Below the pieces are notes generated by a model. That model did no database searches. It was not told the origin of the DNA and saw only the letters and a program-made list of their open reading frames with translations. Both the position numbers and the translations under genes were made by a program. Shown in pieces: positions 20,262-30,351 of a stretch of DNA of 64,000 nucleotides. How positions within the stretch are numbered: the first letter of the stretch is position 1; each line of letters starts with the position of its first letter. This stretch comes from DASRLE01 sp963825315 (GTDB lineage: Bacteria; Verrucomicrobiota; Verrucomicrobiia; Limisphaerales; Palsa-1400): contig CAWGST010000002.1 in the NCBI GenBank assembly GCA_963825315.1, positions 1-64,000 of the forward strand. Reading direction: 5' to 3'.

Positions 20262-20318
20262 AGCAGAAGGGATGGGCCGGAACGGCCTTCGGATCGAAGA
20301 CCGCCCGGCCCTTCTGCT
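20262..20318. ncRNA. long imperfect hairpin in gene-free DNA
   Basis: Outer stem AGCAGAAGGG...CCGG pairs with CCGGCCCTTCTGCT, with a few extra bases bulged on the left arm. An inner TTCGGATCGAA can form a second small stem-loop. It could be part of a small RNA or a decayed mobile-element end; there is no poly-T after it, so it is not a simple terminator. Confidence 0.3.
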
Positions 20319-20570
20319 AATGGCAGGCTCCAGTCGGCGCTCGGGTTGCGTCCCCGCTCCACTCTTTCAGAATTCTCCCTCGGAGAGTGATTATTGTTCC
20401 TCTCTCCAGGAGTACCGTTGAAACAAATTGAAACAGTTTCGGTCTGCAACAATTCTAACAAACCAGAATTCGCATGGCCGAGCAAGGGCGCGGGAGTTGA
20501 CCGATGATTGGCGGGCATCCGGTCGGAGAACCAAATGGAACGACGCCACATCGGCGCGAACCGGGCCTCA

Positions 20571-20634
20571 AAAAGTGTGAAAAGTTCACATTTTCCATTG
20601 ACTTGGCGGCCTGGACGTGCGATAAGGTCACACA
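20571..20634 (+). promoter_or_regulatory. candidate BlaI-type operator and promoter
   Basis: A perfect palindrome TGTGAA-AAG-TTCACA lies just before a -35-like TTGACT and a -10-like GATAAG separated by 17 bases. The -10 ends about 7 bases before the blaI ATG, so a leaderless mRNA is possible. BlaI/MecI repressors bind TACA/TGTA-type dyads at their own promoter, so this is a natural autoregulatory site. This is inferred from position and symmetry. Confidence 0.5.
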
Positions 20635-21014
20635 TGCGGACGGCTGCAGTGAATCAAAACGAACTGGAGGTCTTGAGAATCCTCTGGGCAAAGGGCGCCT
20701 TGAAACCCGCCGACATCCAGAGCCATTTCTCCTGGCCCATTGAAAACGCCACATTGCGGTCGGTTCTCGTCAATCTTGTGGAAAAAGGGCACGTCACGCG
20801 GAAGCTGCGGGGCAAGGCCTTTTTCTACGAGGCGCGCGTCAAAAAGACGGCTCTGCTTCAAAACATGCTCCATACCATGGCCCGGGTATTTGCCGCGGGG
20901 TCCAAGCCGGAACTGGTCGCCGAGTTGGTCAAAACCGGTGACATCAAGCCTGAGGACCTGGAAGTGATCCGCCGGACCATTGCCGAGGGCACAACAGAAG
21001 AAACAAAGAGGTAA
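20634..21014 (+). CDS. BlaI/MecI-family winged-helix repressor
   Basis: A 126-residue protein with the BlaI/MecI winged-helix domain: ELEVLRILWAKGALKPADIQ, then a recognition helix in ATLRSVLVNLVEKGHV and the basic wing KLRGKAFFYEA. A C-terminal dimerisation helix carries the region usually cut by the partner M56 protease. It is followed 5 nt later by an M56 protease gene. The pair would sense an envelope or stress signal by proteolysis of the repressor. The ATG at 20634 follows directly on the promoter described above. Confidence 0.85.
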   Translation: MRTAAVNQNELEVLRILWAKGALKPADIQSHFSWPIENATLRSVLVNLVEKGHVTRKLRGKAFFYEARVKKTALLQNMLHTMARVFAAGSKPELVAELVKTGDIKPEDLEVIRRTIAEGTTEETKR

Positions 21015-21019
21015 TCGTT

Positions 21020-22654
21020 ATGAATATCCAGTCCCCTATTTTTAGTTTCCTGTGCAAATGGACGGTCCTGCTTGCGCTGGGATGGACGGCGCACGGTCTG
21101 CTTCGCTCACGCGACGCCCGGTGGCGGCTGATCCTCTGGCGCAGTGTGCTCTGTTTTGGGCTGGCGCTGCCGCTCGTCCAATTTTTCCCAATGCCGACAG
21201 TTCAGGTTCCGGTGAATAAGCTCGCCCAGATGGTTTCGGAGACAATAACCCTGCCCGCGCCGGCTTTGCCTGCGCCGGCTTTGACCGCCTCTGCTCCGGC
21301 CGCGAGCCATCTGGCACCGGCCACGTCGGACGCGCAGAATCCCTCGCTTATCCATGCCATGTATGATCAATGGGCCGACTTCTTTTCGACCTTTTCGTGG
21401 AGTGACATCCTCCTCTCCATCTGGGTTGCAGGCGCTCTCTGCGGTGCGATTCGGTTGCTGCGTTTTCTGGACCAACTCTCCGCTTTAAGACGGGCCGCTG
21501 TTCCGGCCAACCCAGCCGTCCGGGAGTTGACCGCGAAGGTCTTGCGGCGTTTGCAAATCAGCCGTTCTGTTCTGGTGCTGGTATCCGATTCGGCTGCCTC
21601 GCCGTTTGCCTTCGGAATCTTTCGGCCTGCAATCATGCTGCCGGTGAAAATGGCGCAATCCCTCTCCTCTGAGGAAATGGCGGCACTGTTGGGTCACGAA
21701 GTGGCCCACCTGCGCCGGCGCGATCTCTGGTGGTGTGTTGGCTGGCGATGGATGAAGGCAATATTTTGGTTTCACCCATTGATTTGGAAACTTCCCGATG
21801 TGCACAGCCTGGCGTGTGAGGAGGAAGCCGATCGGTTGGCCTCCTCTTATATGGCAAGCCGCGCTTCTTATGCGCGCGTGCTGGCCCAGCTCACGCTTCG
21901 CGTCCTGGCCCTTCCTGAGATGGAAACCCAGCTTGTGGTCAACGGAACAGCACAGATCACGCATCGGCTTCAGCGCCTGGCAAAGGATTTGGGACCCTGG
22001 AACAGGAAACAAACGGTTGGCGCGTATTTCCTGGTATTGGCAATGGCCTTGGTGTCGGTGGGGTGCGACGTGAACTCAAAGAAAAATGACCAGCAGATAC
22101 AGGCGCTGGAAGCAAAGGTGGCGGAATTGGAACACAGATTAGATGAAATGCAGGGTGCGTCGCCGCAACTCACACCGGAGCAGCAGCAGGGGCGGGAACG
22201 GATGCAATCCTATCGTGGGAAATACCAGGAACGCTACGGATTGGACGTAAGGACACATCCCCAGGCCAAAGTAGTAGAAGTGGAAAATGCCTTCGCGGAG
22301 ACACAACGCAATAATTTTCGTTCACCGGAATTCATTGAAGCTCTTAAAAAATTCGTCAAAAAATATCCCGGCTTCAACCGCACCGGCTGCGCGCTGTGTC
22401 AGTTGGTGGGCAGCAGCACAGAATTCCCCGACGCCGAGCAGTATTTTAAGGAGTGCATACCGAAATACGACGATTGTTATTGGGAAGACGGCGTTCAGGT
22501 TGGCCCTTTTGCCAGGTTTAACCTGGCATGGCACTACAAGCACGCGGGGCAAAATGATAAAGCGGAGGCGCTCTACAAGGAAATCAAGGACAACTACCCG
22601 GATTCAATAGATCACACTGGTCAGCTCCTGGTCGACGTTATAAATAAACAATGA
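21020..22654 (+). CDS. BlaR1-like M56 membrane metalloprotease with TPR-like C-terminus
   Basis: A 544-residue membrane protein. N-terminal membrane helices precede an M56 protease domain with zinc motif HEVAH (226-230) and the downstream Glu in ACEEEAD (266-271). A late hydrophobic helix near 343-360 is followed by a coiled coil and a soluble tail with a TPR-like pair of helices (FARFNLAWHYKHAGQNDKAEALYKEI). There is no penicillin-binding sensor domain of BlaR1/MecR1 type, so the inducer is unlikely to be a beta-lactam. Partner of the upstream BlaI-like repressor. Confidence 0.8.
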   Translation: MNIQSPIFSFLCKWTVLLALGWTAHGLLRSRDARWRLILWRSVLCFGLALPLVQFFPMPTVQVPVNKLAQMVSETITLPAPALPAPALTASAPAASHLAPATSDAQNPSLIHAMYDQWADFFSTFSWSDILLSIWVAGALCGAIRLLRFLDQLSALRRAAVPANPAVRELTAKVLRRLQISRSVLVLVSDSAASPFAFGIFRPAIMLPVKMAQSLSSEEMAALLGHEVAHLRRRDLWWCVGWRWMKAIFWFHPLIWKLPDVHSLACEEEADRLASSYMASRASYARVLAQLTLRVLALPEMETQLVVNGTAQITHRLQRLAKDLGPWNRKQTVGAYFLVLAMALVSVGCDVNSKKNDQQIQALEAKVAELEHRLDEMQGASPQLTPEQQQGRERMQSYRGKYQERYGLDVRTHPQAKVVEVENAFAETQRNNFRSPEFIEALKKFVKKYPGFNRTGCALCQLVGSSTEFPDAEQYFKECIPKYDDCYWEDGVQVGPFARFNLAWHYKHAGQNDKAEALYKEIKDNYPDSIDHTGQLLVDVINKQ

Positions 22655-22739
22655 AAACCGTCCAGCACTTTTACAGCGCGTGACACGATTCGTTGCCAAT
22701 GTTGATGTGAACAACCAACGAGATCCTGTGAAAGACACC

Positions 22740-23459
22740 ATGAGATTTGTGAAGGCTTTCACCTTAATCGAAATGCTGGTGGTGATCGCCATCATCGGCA
22801 TCCTGGCGGCGTTGCTGCTCTCTGCGCTGAGCGCCGCCAAAGACAGTGCAAGACGGACCGCCTGCTCGAGTAATCTGAAACAAATCAATGTGGCCATTCG
22901 CATGTATTGCGACGACTCCAGCGATGTCTGCCCCCGTGGGGATCTTCCACGGCTCTTCTACAAAAGGTGTCTCGAAACCAACTTGGCTTTGCATGGCCAA
23001 TCATCGTCCCAGAACAGTGTCTTTGCCTGCCCGGCGGACAGGTTTCACTACTCCGATTATGGGACCCCTTGCACCAACTTGTCCCAAGGCATGCATGAAG
23101 ACCGCCGATATTCTTATACGAGTTATTTTTTTAATGGATTCAATATAAACCGCAACCGCGGCTCCAATGGGCCACCCTTACTAGGCATCGCCGGGCGAAA
23201 GTTCGCCTCGATCAAAGAGCCTTCCAGGACTCTGTTGGTTTGCGAGGGGCCAGCCTGTTTCCCCTACTCATGGCATCGGCCAAAACCAATACCGGGCATC
23301 GGCAGCCCTGGCATCCACCCTGCCTTCAACGATGCGATGGACGTGGTCAGCTTCGTAGATGGTCATGCGAATTATGGCAAAATATACTGGCCGGGTCTTG
23401 ATTTAGCCGTTTCCCAGGATCCGCCACCCGGATACGATTACAAATGGAGTGGCGATTGA
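22740..23459 (+). CDS. prepilin-type N-terminal cleavage/methylation protein
   Basis: A 239-residue type II/IV pseudopilin-like protein of the kind abundant in Verrucomicrobiota and Planctomycetota. A prepilin peptidase site lies in VKAFTLIEMLVVIAIIGILA, followed by the long N-terminal helix. The C-terminus has the SFVDGHANY motif (H-X9-DG class). The ATG at 22740 places the leader at a normal length; a GTG at 22680 would lengthen it. Probably processed and assembled at the envelope, but the family's role is mostly unknown. Confidence 0.75.
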   Translation: MRFVKAFTLIEMLVVIAIIGILAALLLSALSAAKDSARRTACSSNLKQINVAIRMYCDDSSDVCPRGDLPRLFYKRCLETNLALHGQSSSQNSVFACPADRFHYSDYGTPCTNLSQGMHEDRRYSYTSYFFNGFNINRNRGSNGPPLLGIAGRKFASIKEPSRTLLVCEGPACFPYSWHRPKPIPGIGSPGIHPAFNDAMDVVSFVDGHANYGKIYWPGLDLAVSQDPPPGYDYKWSGD

Positions 23460-23633
23460 CTCTTTCTCAAGCATGAACGAAAAAACGGAGGCATAGATTG
23501 AGCCACGGCGACGTTGTTTCGGCGCAGGAAGTAGCGCCACCAGCGCAGGGCCGGAAAGCGAGCCATTCAGCTCGCCGGTTCTGCGGTCGAAGGTTCGTTG
23601 GGCTGGGATTTGCCTTTCTTGTTTTTGTCCTCT

Positions 23634-23981
23634 TTGCCGACGCTGGTGCCGCGGGTTTTCGAGCAGATGGGCTGCACGGTGACCTACAATGTCAATGAAG
23701 CCATCGCGCAAGCGGACATCATCAATCTGCTGCGGATTCAACACGAGCGCCAGCGCAAGACCATGTTCCCCAGCCTGGGGGAATACACCAGCCTGTTCGG
23801 GTTGACCAAGGCCCGGCTGACCCTGGCCAAACCCGAGGCGCTCATCATGCATCCCGGCCCGATCAACCGCGGCGTGGAGATTGACAGCGAAATAGCGGAT
23901 TCACTTCGTTCACTGATCATCAAACAAGTGACCAACGGGCTGGCGGTGCGCATGGCGGTCTTGTTCCTGGTCAGCGGCGGA
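23634..23981 (+). pseudogene. pyrB: C-terminal fragment of aspartate carbamoyltransferase
   Basis: The frame reads through TLVPRVFEQMG, LLRIQHERQ, FPSLGEYTSLFGLT, MHPGPINRGVEIDS and VTNGLAVRMAVLFLVSGG, the C-terminal half of PyrB. The catalytic N-terminal carbamoyl-phosphate site (STRTR) is absent, so it cannot be functional. At its end the sequence changes without a gap into a fragment of an S41 protease. The 5' flank (23460-23633) holds no gene I can name. Confidence 0.75.
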
Positions 23982-24195
23982 CACTGGAAGCCTTGCGCAC
24001 GGCACCGGGCCTCATTCTCGACATCCGTGATAATCCTGGCGGCTACGGCCAGCCACGTATCGTGGGCCGGCTGCTCCAACGGCCGACGCTCTGCGCCATC
24101 AGTTTTATTAAGAACGGACCGGGTCACGGGGCTCTGAAACGCCAGGATGACATTCTGGAACCGACTGGACACCGGCACACCGGCATGATTTCCAT
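23981..24195 (+). pseudogene. internal fragment of an S41-family (CtpA-like) protease
   Basis: Frame TLEALRTAPGLILDIRDNPGG, then VGRLLQRPTL, NGPGHG and DDILEPTGHRHTG, matches the segment of S41 C-terminal processing proteases just before the catalytic Ser. That Ser/Lys part is not reached. It joins the pyrB fragment exactly at 23981, so an illegitimate join or deletion produced this composite. The end near 24195 approaches the 3' end of the convergent S74-domain gene. Confidence 0.65.
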
Positions 24196-24202
24196 CAGCG
24201 CC

Positions 24203-26431
24203 TTATTTCTTTTCCGCCAGCAATTGCACCAGTTTTTTCAAGTCGTCCACGCTTTGCTTCAGCGCCTGAATCTCCCCAGCTTGCTCCTGAATCCTGGCTT
24301 CTTTCTCGTCCACTTTCCGGTTCAAGCCCTGGATGGCCGCCAGCGCCACGCCGCCTTCGTCCACGGTGGCGATATGTGTGTCGTCTCCTCCGTTCAGCCC
24401 AAAGGCGGCGTGAAAATCCTGCGCCACGGGCCCCAGATGCCGCGTGCCAGCGGCTTCCGATTTGTATTTCCATTCGGTAATGGGCAGGGCCGAAACTTTG
24501 TCCAAAATGGCGGACGCACTGACGGCACTGAATTCTGCCTTGATGTTGCGATCCGATCCATTCTGCCAGGTCGTGCCGTTGCAATAGGCGGGACTCGCGT
24601 TAATCCCGACGACAAGCAGGTAGGCGGGGTTTCTGGCGCCAATGCCCACGTTGCCGCCAACCGGCTGCAAGACCAGTGGACTCGGACCAGCCCGTTGTTG
24701 GTAAGCCTGAATGGAGGCATAATTGGTCGTCGTCTTGTAACCGAGTTCCAATTGCAACTTGTCGTTGCTTTGGCCTTCAATGACGAGTTGTTGCGCCTCC
24801 CCGTTTGCCCCGGTATCGTCTGCTTGAACCACAAATTTGCCCAGTGTGAAGCCTGACTCGTTATTCGTCACCACCGCCGCTGGCATGCTCGAAAGCGGAA
24901 TACTGCCGGACAAATTAGTGGCGTTCAGATTCGTGAAACCCACGCCGTTGCCGCTGAACGCGCCGGATAGAGTGACGCCGGCTTCGTTGTTGGTCACCAC
25001 CGCTGGATTTTCAACCGCCAATGGAATGGTGCCGCTGCTTAGATTCGACGCGTTGAGGCCGGTGAGGTACGAGCCATTTCCGGAAAAACCCACGGCAGTG
25101 AGGACCGCGGGCAGATTGGGGCCGGCCACATGGAACTGCACGACGACCAAGCCATCATTGCCATTGTATCCTTGAGGGAATACATAGCTGGGGTCGTTAG
25201 TGTTCCCAGGCACGTTGTTGGCGCCGCCGATGATCAAGTCCCCGTAAGACCCGCCGCCGGACGGCCCGTTTGGGCCGTCGCCACCAGATCCTCCGCCAAA
25301 GCCCCCGCCGCCCGCACCGTAGCCCGCCGAAGCGGCGTTTCCACCGGCACCACCCATTAGATTTAGACTCGTTTCACCCACCGTGATGGCATTCGCGGAA
25401 TAATTGCTTCCATTGCCGCCACCGATACCGTTGTATCCGCCGCCACCGGCTTGGTTGGGGTCTTGACCGGGGTTTCCGCCCGCCCCACCGCCAATTTGAA
25501 ACCAGTCTGAGGCGCCGCCGCCGCCGCCAGCGACGGCCTTCATTATGTAGGTGGAACCGGTGAACAAGAAAAGCGAACTGGCCTGTCCGCCGCCCCCAGT
25601 ACCGTGAGGGTCGCTTCCGCCTGGGGCATCACCCGACCCTGCGCCGCCCCCAGTGCTGCCAACGACCACAGTGTAGGTTTGGCCTGCCGTCACGCTTAAC
25701 GACACTCCCACATAAGCGCCTCCACCACCAACAGCACCGCTGTCGGGGCCTCCCCCGGCGCCCCACAGCTTCACGACCATGCTGGTCGCCAATGGCGGAA
25801 CGACGACATTATAAACTCCGTTGGACGCATAAACCAAAGTTTGCGCAACCGCATTCGAGGTGGAAGCCAGAAAATCTGCGGTTATATTAGTCAACCCGCC
25901 GCCATCGCCGCTGAACGAGCCGGAAAGGCTCAATCCGCTCTCGCCATTGGTGATGACGTTGGCCGGCAATTGCCCCGCCGCGATGGTCCCCACGATGTTC
26001 GACCCCGCCACCGTATTGGCGCTGGCCGCCGCCCCGGCATTGGGCGCGTACATGGCGTAAGGGGTCGGGGTCAACTCCTGCAAAGGATTGAGCGCGGTGA
26101 AGACGGTCCCGCCATTGGTCCGCATTTCAATCGCCAGCCAGGTGGCGTTGCCGGTAAAGACGGACCCGAAGTCGAGCGTAACGGTGAAAACGCCGTTGGT
26201 CACGCCCACGTTCAGGTTGGTCAGGGTGTTGCCGGCCTGCTGGCCGGCGTTGGAGCTGTTGGTGTTGAACAGCGCGAAGGTGAAGTCATAATTGCCACTG
26301 GCGGGGCCGCCACTGGCGCTCAACTGGCCTTGATACGTGAAGGCCGTGCCTTGGGCGGGCGCCGGTTGAATGGAGATAAGCAGGCTGCCCAAAGCGGCAG
26401 CGGCCGCGAGAGGCGCAAAAAGGTTTTTCAT
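24203..26431 (-). CDS. secreted glycine-rich protein with peptidase S74 intramolecular chaperone domain
   Basis: A 742-residue secreted protein. A signal peptide (about 1-27) leads to an N-terminal domain (FTYQGQLSASGGPASGNYDFTF) common in such verrucomicrobial proteins. A long Gly-rich stretch of GGGG and GGxGG runs follows (about 230-440), which may form a polyglycine-II-like or triple-helical structure. A phage-tail-like endosialidase chaperone follows: SDRNIK with the autocatalytic Ser at about 626, then DKVSALPITEWKYK, VAQDF and a terminal coiled coil. The chaperone trimerises and self-cleaves in phage spikes. I infer a trimeric extracellular fibre. ATG at 26431 directly precedes the signal peptide. 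Confidence 0.8.
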   Translation of the reverse strand: MKNLFAPLAAAAALGSLLISIQPAPAQGTAFTYQGQLSASGGPASGNYDFTFALFNTNSSNAGQQAGNTLTNLNVGVTNGVFTVTLDFGSVFTGNATWLAIEMRTNGGTVFTALNPLQELTPTPYAMYAPNAGAAASANTVAGSNIVGTIAAGQLPANVITNGESGLSLSGSFSGDGGGLTNITADFLASTSNAVAQTLVYASNGVYNVVVPPLATSMVVKLWGAGGGPDSGAVGGGGAYVGVSLSVTAGQTYTVVVGSTGGGAGSGDAPGGSDPHGTGGGGQASSLFLFTGSTYIMKAVAGGGGGASDWFQIGGGAGGNPGQDPNQAGGGGYNGIGGGNGSNYSANAITVGETSLNLMGGAGGNAASAGYGAGGGGFGGGSGGDGPNGPSGGGSYGDLIIGGANNVPGNTNDPSYVFPQGYNGNDGLVVVQFHVAGPNLPAVLTAVGFSGNGSYLTGLNASNLSSGTIPLAVENPAVVTNNEAGVTLSGAFSGNGVGFTNLNATNLSGSIPLSSMPAAVVTNNESGFTLGKFVVQADDTGANGEAQQLVIEGQSNDKLQLELGYKTTTNYASIQAYQQRAGPSPLVLQPVGGNVGIGARNPAYLLVVGINASPAYCNGTTWQNGSDRNIKAEFSAVSASAILDKVSALPITEWKYKSEAAGTRHLGPVAQDFHAAFGLNGGDDTHIATVDEGGVALAAIQGLNRKVDEKEARIQEQAGEIQALKQSVDDLKKLVQLLAEKK

Positions 26432-26644
26432 GGGTTTCGTTTTTGGCTGTGGGATTGTCCAATTAAAAAAACGGCGTCGCCAGCATGCAAGGCTCACAGC
26501 CACGCAACCTGGCATGGTGGCAACCCGGCGATTCTGGCACAAACCCGGCTAATGGCAAGCATAAGACGGGCCTTCATCAAAAATTTTATTTGCATCTGCA
26601 AACGTCATTTTTCGCAAGCGGCCTGGAGGGTTGATCCAAAATCT

Positions 26645-27988
<1,344 letters not shown>

Positions 27989-28123
27989 GCCCCAGTTTAG
28001 ATTGGAGCCGCCAAACTTCAAACAAATCTTGGGCCAAGCGTAAAACTTGCAGTTTAGACTTGAGCCAAAGGGGAGGGTTTGGCTAAATCCCCCTTCCACG
28101 GGCCGGCAAGCCGGAGGGATGAT

Positions 28124-28209
28124 GGTAGGTTACCCAAGTGGCCAACGGGGGCAGACTGTAAATCTGCTGGCTGACGCCTTCGATGGTTCGAATCCATCAC
28201 CTACCACCA
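28124..28209 (+). tRNA. tRNA-Tyr (anticodon GTA), CCA encoded
   Basis: The acceptor stem GGTAGGT pairs with ACCTACC, followed by discriminator A and encoded CCA (28207-28209). The anticodon stem-loop GCAGA-CTGTAAA-TCTGC carries GTA at 28158-28160. A long variable arm (CTGGCTGACGCCTTCG area) and a T-loop GGTTCGAATCC mark a class II tRNA, as expected for bacterial tRNA-Tyr. No other tRNA is recognisable in this window. Confidence 0.93.
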
Positions 28210-28212
28210 CTT

Positions 28213-28665
28213 TCACGGCTTCACCTTCAATTTTTCCGCGGCGGCCAGTTTGCGCTGGTTGCCGTCGAATGTGAGAAATTCCCGCGCCCCCAGATGCAAC
28301 GCCGTCGCCACATGGAGAACATCAAAACTGCGATGTCCGCCCGCCATCGTGTGGCGGGTGGAAAGCTCCCCGGCGCGGCCAAACACGTCCTGAAAATTGC
28401 ATGGTGCGAGCACAGTCAAACCGCTCGCCAAATCCGTTTCAAACCGATTCAACGCGACCTGCGCGTCTGCCAATGCGAGGCCTTCGCGCGGGTTTGCGGA
28501 ATGTCGCCACACTTGAAAGCGAAGGGCCTGACGGAATTCATACGCAAGCAACGCCGTGACATGCAACGGCTCTTTCATCGTGGCCGCGTGCGCCGCTGCC
28601 GCCGGTGAATTTGATTGCTTCACATAGAAGGCAAACAGGAAGCTGGTGTCGGGGTAAGCGGTCAC
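28213..28665 (-). CDS. PIN-domain ribonuclease toxin (VapC-like)
   Basis: A 150-residue PIN-domain protein with an N-terminal active-site Asp in YPDTSFLFAFY, an internal Glu near AYEFRQAL, and the C-terminal acidic pair in FDVLHVATAL and FLTFDGNQRKLA. The layout is that of type II VapC toxins, which cut RNA and are held in check by a partner. It starts 4 nt inside the antitoxin gene (28662-28665). The pair follows tRNA-Tyr, and tRNA genes are common integration sites. Confidence 0.75.
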   Translation of the reverse strand: MTAYPDTSFLFAFYVKQSNSPAAAAHAATMKEPLHVTALLAYEFRQALRFQVWRHSANPREGLALADAQVALNRFETDLASGLTVLAPCNFQDVFGRAGELSTRHTMAGGHRSFDVLHVATALHLGAREFLTFDGNQRKLAAAEKLKVKP

Positions 28666-28916
28666 GATAGGTCGCCCCGGCTGACCGCAAGGCCGCGCGC
28701 CATCTCCGCCGCGTCATAATTGGCATCGCCAAAATCCTGGTTCAAACGCGCCATGATGTCCGGCATTTTGAACCGGCGCGGTTTTTTCGGCGTGGCGGGC
28801 AAAAGGCGCGCGATGGGTTTCCCGCTTTTGGTGATCTCCACCGCTTCGCCTTCCGCAATCCACGCGGCGACGCGCGGGAAGTGGTTCCGCAAATCCCTGA
28901 CGGTTGCTGTTTTCAT
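28662..28916 (-). CDS. Phd/YefM-family antitoxin
   Basis: An 84-residue protein opening MKTATVRDLRNHFPRVAAWI, the Phd/YefM DNA-binding fold, then EITKSGKPIARLLP and a charged C-terminal tail. The start at 28916 was chosen because the family begins at this Met; the 11 residues upstream are not conserved. It overlaps the PIN toxin by 4 nt, the usual type II toxin-antitoxin layout. It would neutralise the toxin and repress the promoter. Confidence 0.75.
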   Translation of the reverse strand: MKTATVRDLRNHFPRVAAWIAEGEAVEITKSGKPIARLLPATPKKPRRFKMPDIMARLNQDFGDANYDAAEMARGLAVSRGDLS

Positions 28917-28960
28917 CGTGATACAAATATGTATCACACCGTCCAACATGTCAAATGCGT

Positions 28961-30070
28961 TTAGTCGTGCTTGACAAATATCTTGCCCGGCAGTTGTCGG
29001 ATCAGCCGCTTCATCTCCAGCCCCAACAGGGTGACGGACACCGCCGACGGCGCCAGGCCGCTGCGCCGGATGAGGTCGTCAATGGACATTTCCTCCTTGT
29101 CAATAAGAGCGTAGAGCGTCGTCTCGTTCGGCGACAGCGCGAAGGCGGGCAGGTCCGGGGCGTCCCGCAGCGCCTCGGGCCGGTTGCTCGATGGGAAAAG
29201 ATATTCGAACTCGCACAGGATGTCTTCCGCGCTCTCGCACAATTTCGCGCCCCCGTTCTTGATCAGCTCGTGGCAGCCTTTGCTGCGCGGCGAGTCGATC
29301 CGCCCCGGCACCGCGAAGACTTGACGCCCGTTGTCGTTGGCCATGCGGGCGGTGATAAGCGCGCCGCTGGTCAGATTGGCCTCCACCACCACCGTGCCCA
29401 GCGTCATGCCCGCGACCAGCCGGTTGCGAATGGGAAAACTTTGCTTGTCCGCCTTGCGGTTGAACGGGAATTGCGTGATGACCGCGCCTTGGGCGGCAAT
29501 GCGTTCGAACAATTCGGCGTTCTCCGCCGGAAATATCAGGTTGATGCCCGTGCCCAACACCACGATGGTGCGGCCTTTGGCGTTGAGCGCCCCCTGATGC
29601 GCCCCGGTGTCAATGCCCCGCGCCCCGCCGCTCACGATGGTCACGCCGATGTAGGCCAGTTGATAGGCCAGCTTGCGCGCCACTTCCATTCCGTAATGCG
29701 TGGTCAGGCGCGACCCCACAATGGCCACGCTGTTCTTGTCCTTCGCCGCCAGCTCCCCCTTGACGTACAGCACCACGGGCGGATCGTAGATTTGCTTCAG
29801 CAGCTCCGGGTAATTCCCGTCCGACTGGATGACGATGTGGCAGCCGAATTGTTGGATGCGCTCCAGTTCGCCCTTCAGGTCCACCGTTTTTTCCCAGCCC
29901 GCGATGGCCGACGCGATCTCCGGCCCGATGCCCTGGACCTTTTCCAATTGGGCGCGGCTGGCGCGCAGGATGTCGGCCGCTTCCGCGAAATGACCCAGCA
30001 ATTGCCGGACACGCACAGGGCCGACATTGTCAATCATATTCAAAGCGATCAACGCTTCCCGCGAATCCAT
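28961..30070 (-). CDS. dprA: DNA-processing protein DprA/Smf
   Basis: A 369-residue DprA. A short N-terminal SAM/HhH-like part is followed by the Rossmann domain: VAIVGSRLTTHYG, VSGGARGIDTGAHQGAL, FPIRNRLVAGMT and SGALITARMA. A C-terminal winged helix (ALIDKEEMSIDDLIRRSGL) completes it. DprA loads RecA on single-stranded DNA in natural transformation. The short spacer to the toxin-antitoxin pair may be a shared transcript. Motifs are complete. Confidence 0.93.
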   Translation of the reverse strand: MDSREALIALNMIDNVGPVRVRQLLGHFAEAADILRASRAQLEKVQGIGPEIASAIAGWEKTVDLKGELERIQQFGCHIVIQSDGNYPELLKQIYDPPVVLYVKGELAAKDKNSVAIVGSRLTTHYGMEVARKLAYQLAYIGVTIVSGGARGIDTGAHQGALNAKGRTIVVLGTGINLIFPAENAELFERIAAQGAVITQFPFNRKADKQSFPIRNRLVAGMTLGTVVVEANLTSGALITARMANDNGRQVFAVPGRIDSPRSKGCHELIKNGGAKLCESAEDILCEFEYLFPSSNRPEALRDAPDLPAFALSPNETTLYALIDKEEMSIDDLIRRSGLAPSAVSVTLLGLEMKRLIRQLPGKIFVKHD

Positions 30071-30121
30071 GCGCGGAGTTGACCGCTTTTTGCCCCGGGC
30101 CGCAAGCTCTAAAGAAGCCGG

Positions 30122-30350
30122 TCAATACGCCAGCAACAGCCCTGGCAGCCCAAGCCGGGCCGCCTCCTGCGGGTCAATTCTTTGAATCGCGATTGCCGCG
30201 TCCGATCGACAAAACACGCCGGGCTTCAGGAATGTTTCGAGCAGTGGCAGCGCTGGCCGCGCCTCAGGGCCAATTTCAGAAAGCAATTGGATCGCCGCGG
30301 GTGTCGAATAGGGGTCGAGCCACTTGGAAAGGATGGCCGTTAGCTGAAAC
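30122..30350 (-). pseudogene. C-terminal fragment of a HEAT-like repeat protein
   Basis: On the minus strand the frame reads QLTAILSKWLDPYSTPAAIQLLSEIGPEARPALPLLETF, then AAIAIQRIDPQEAARLG, ending at a stop near 30122. This is the helix-pair rhythm of HEAT-like proteins. No start codon or upstream part is present, so it is a leftover. The fragment lies between dprA and the remnant tail of the propeller protein. The assignment is by eye. Confidence 0.45.
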
Positions 30351-30351
30351 G

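Larger units (their letters stand above)
19618..20633. other. 1-kb gene-free region with repeat and structured elements
   Basis: No supported gene. The first 80 bases are short reiterations of AATGA(C)GAAT/AATGTC typical of noncoding repeats. About 19690-19820 matches a second copy at about 44815-44955. A long hairpin lies at 20262-20318. Near 19928-19960 is a segment resembling one at about 4986. The last 60 bases hold the operator and promoter of the blaI-like gene. Confidence 0.5.

Noticed and set aside
20000..20633. 211-codon minus-strand frame in the gene-free region
   Set aside because: Composition is irregular, no motifs, and it overlaps the long hairpin and the blaI promoter; it is not supportable.
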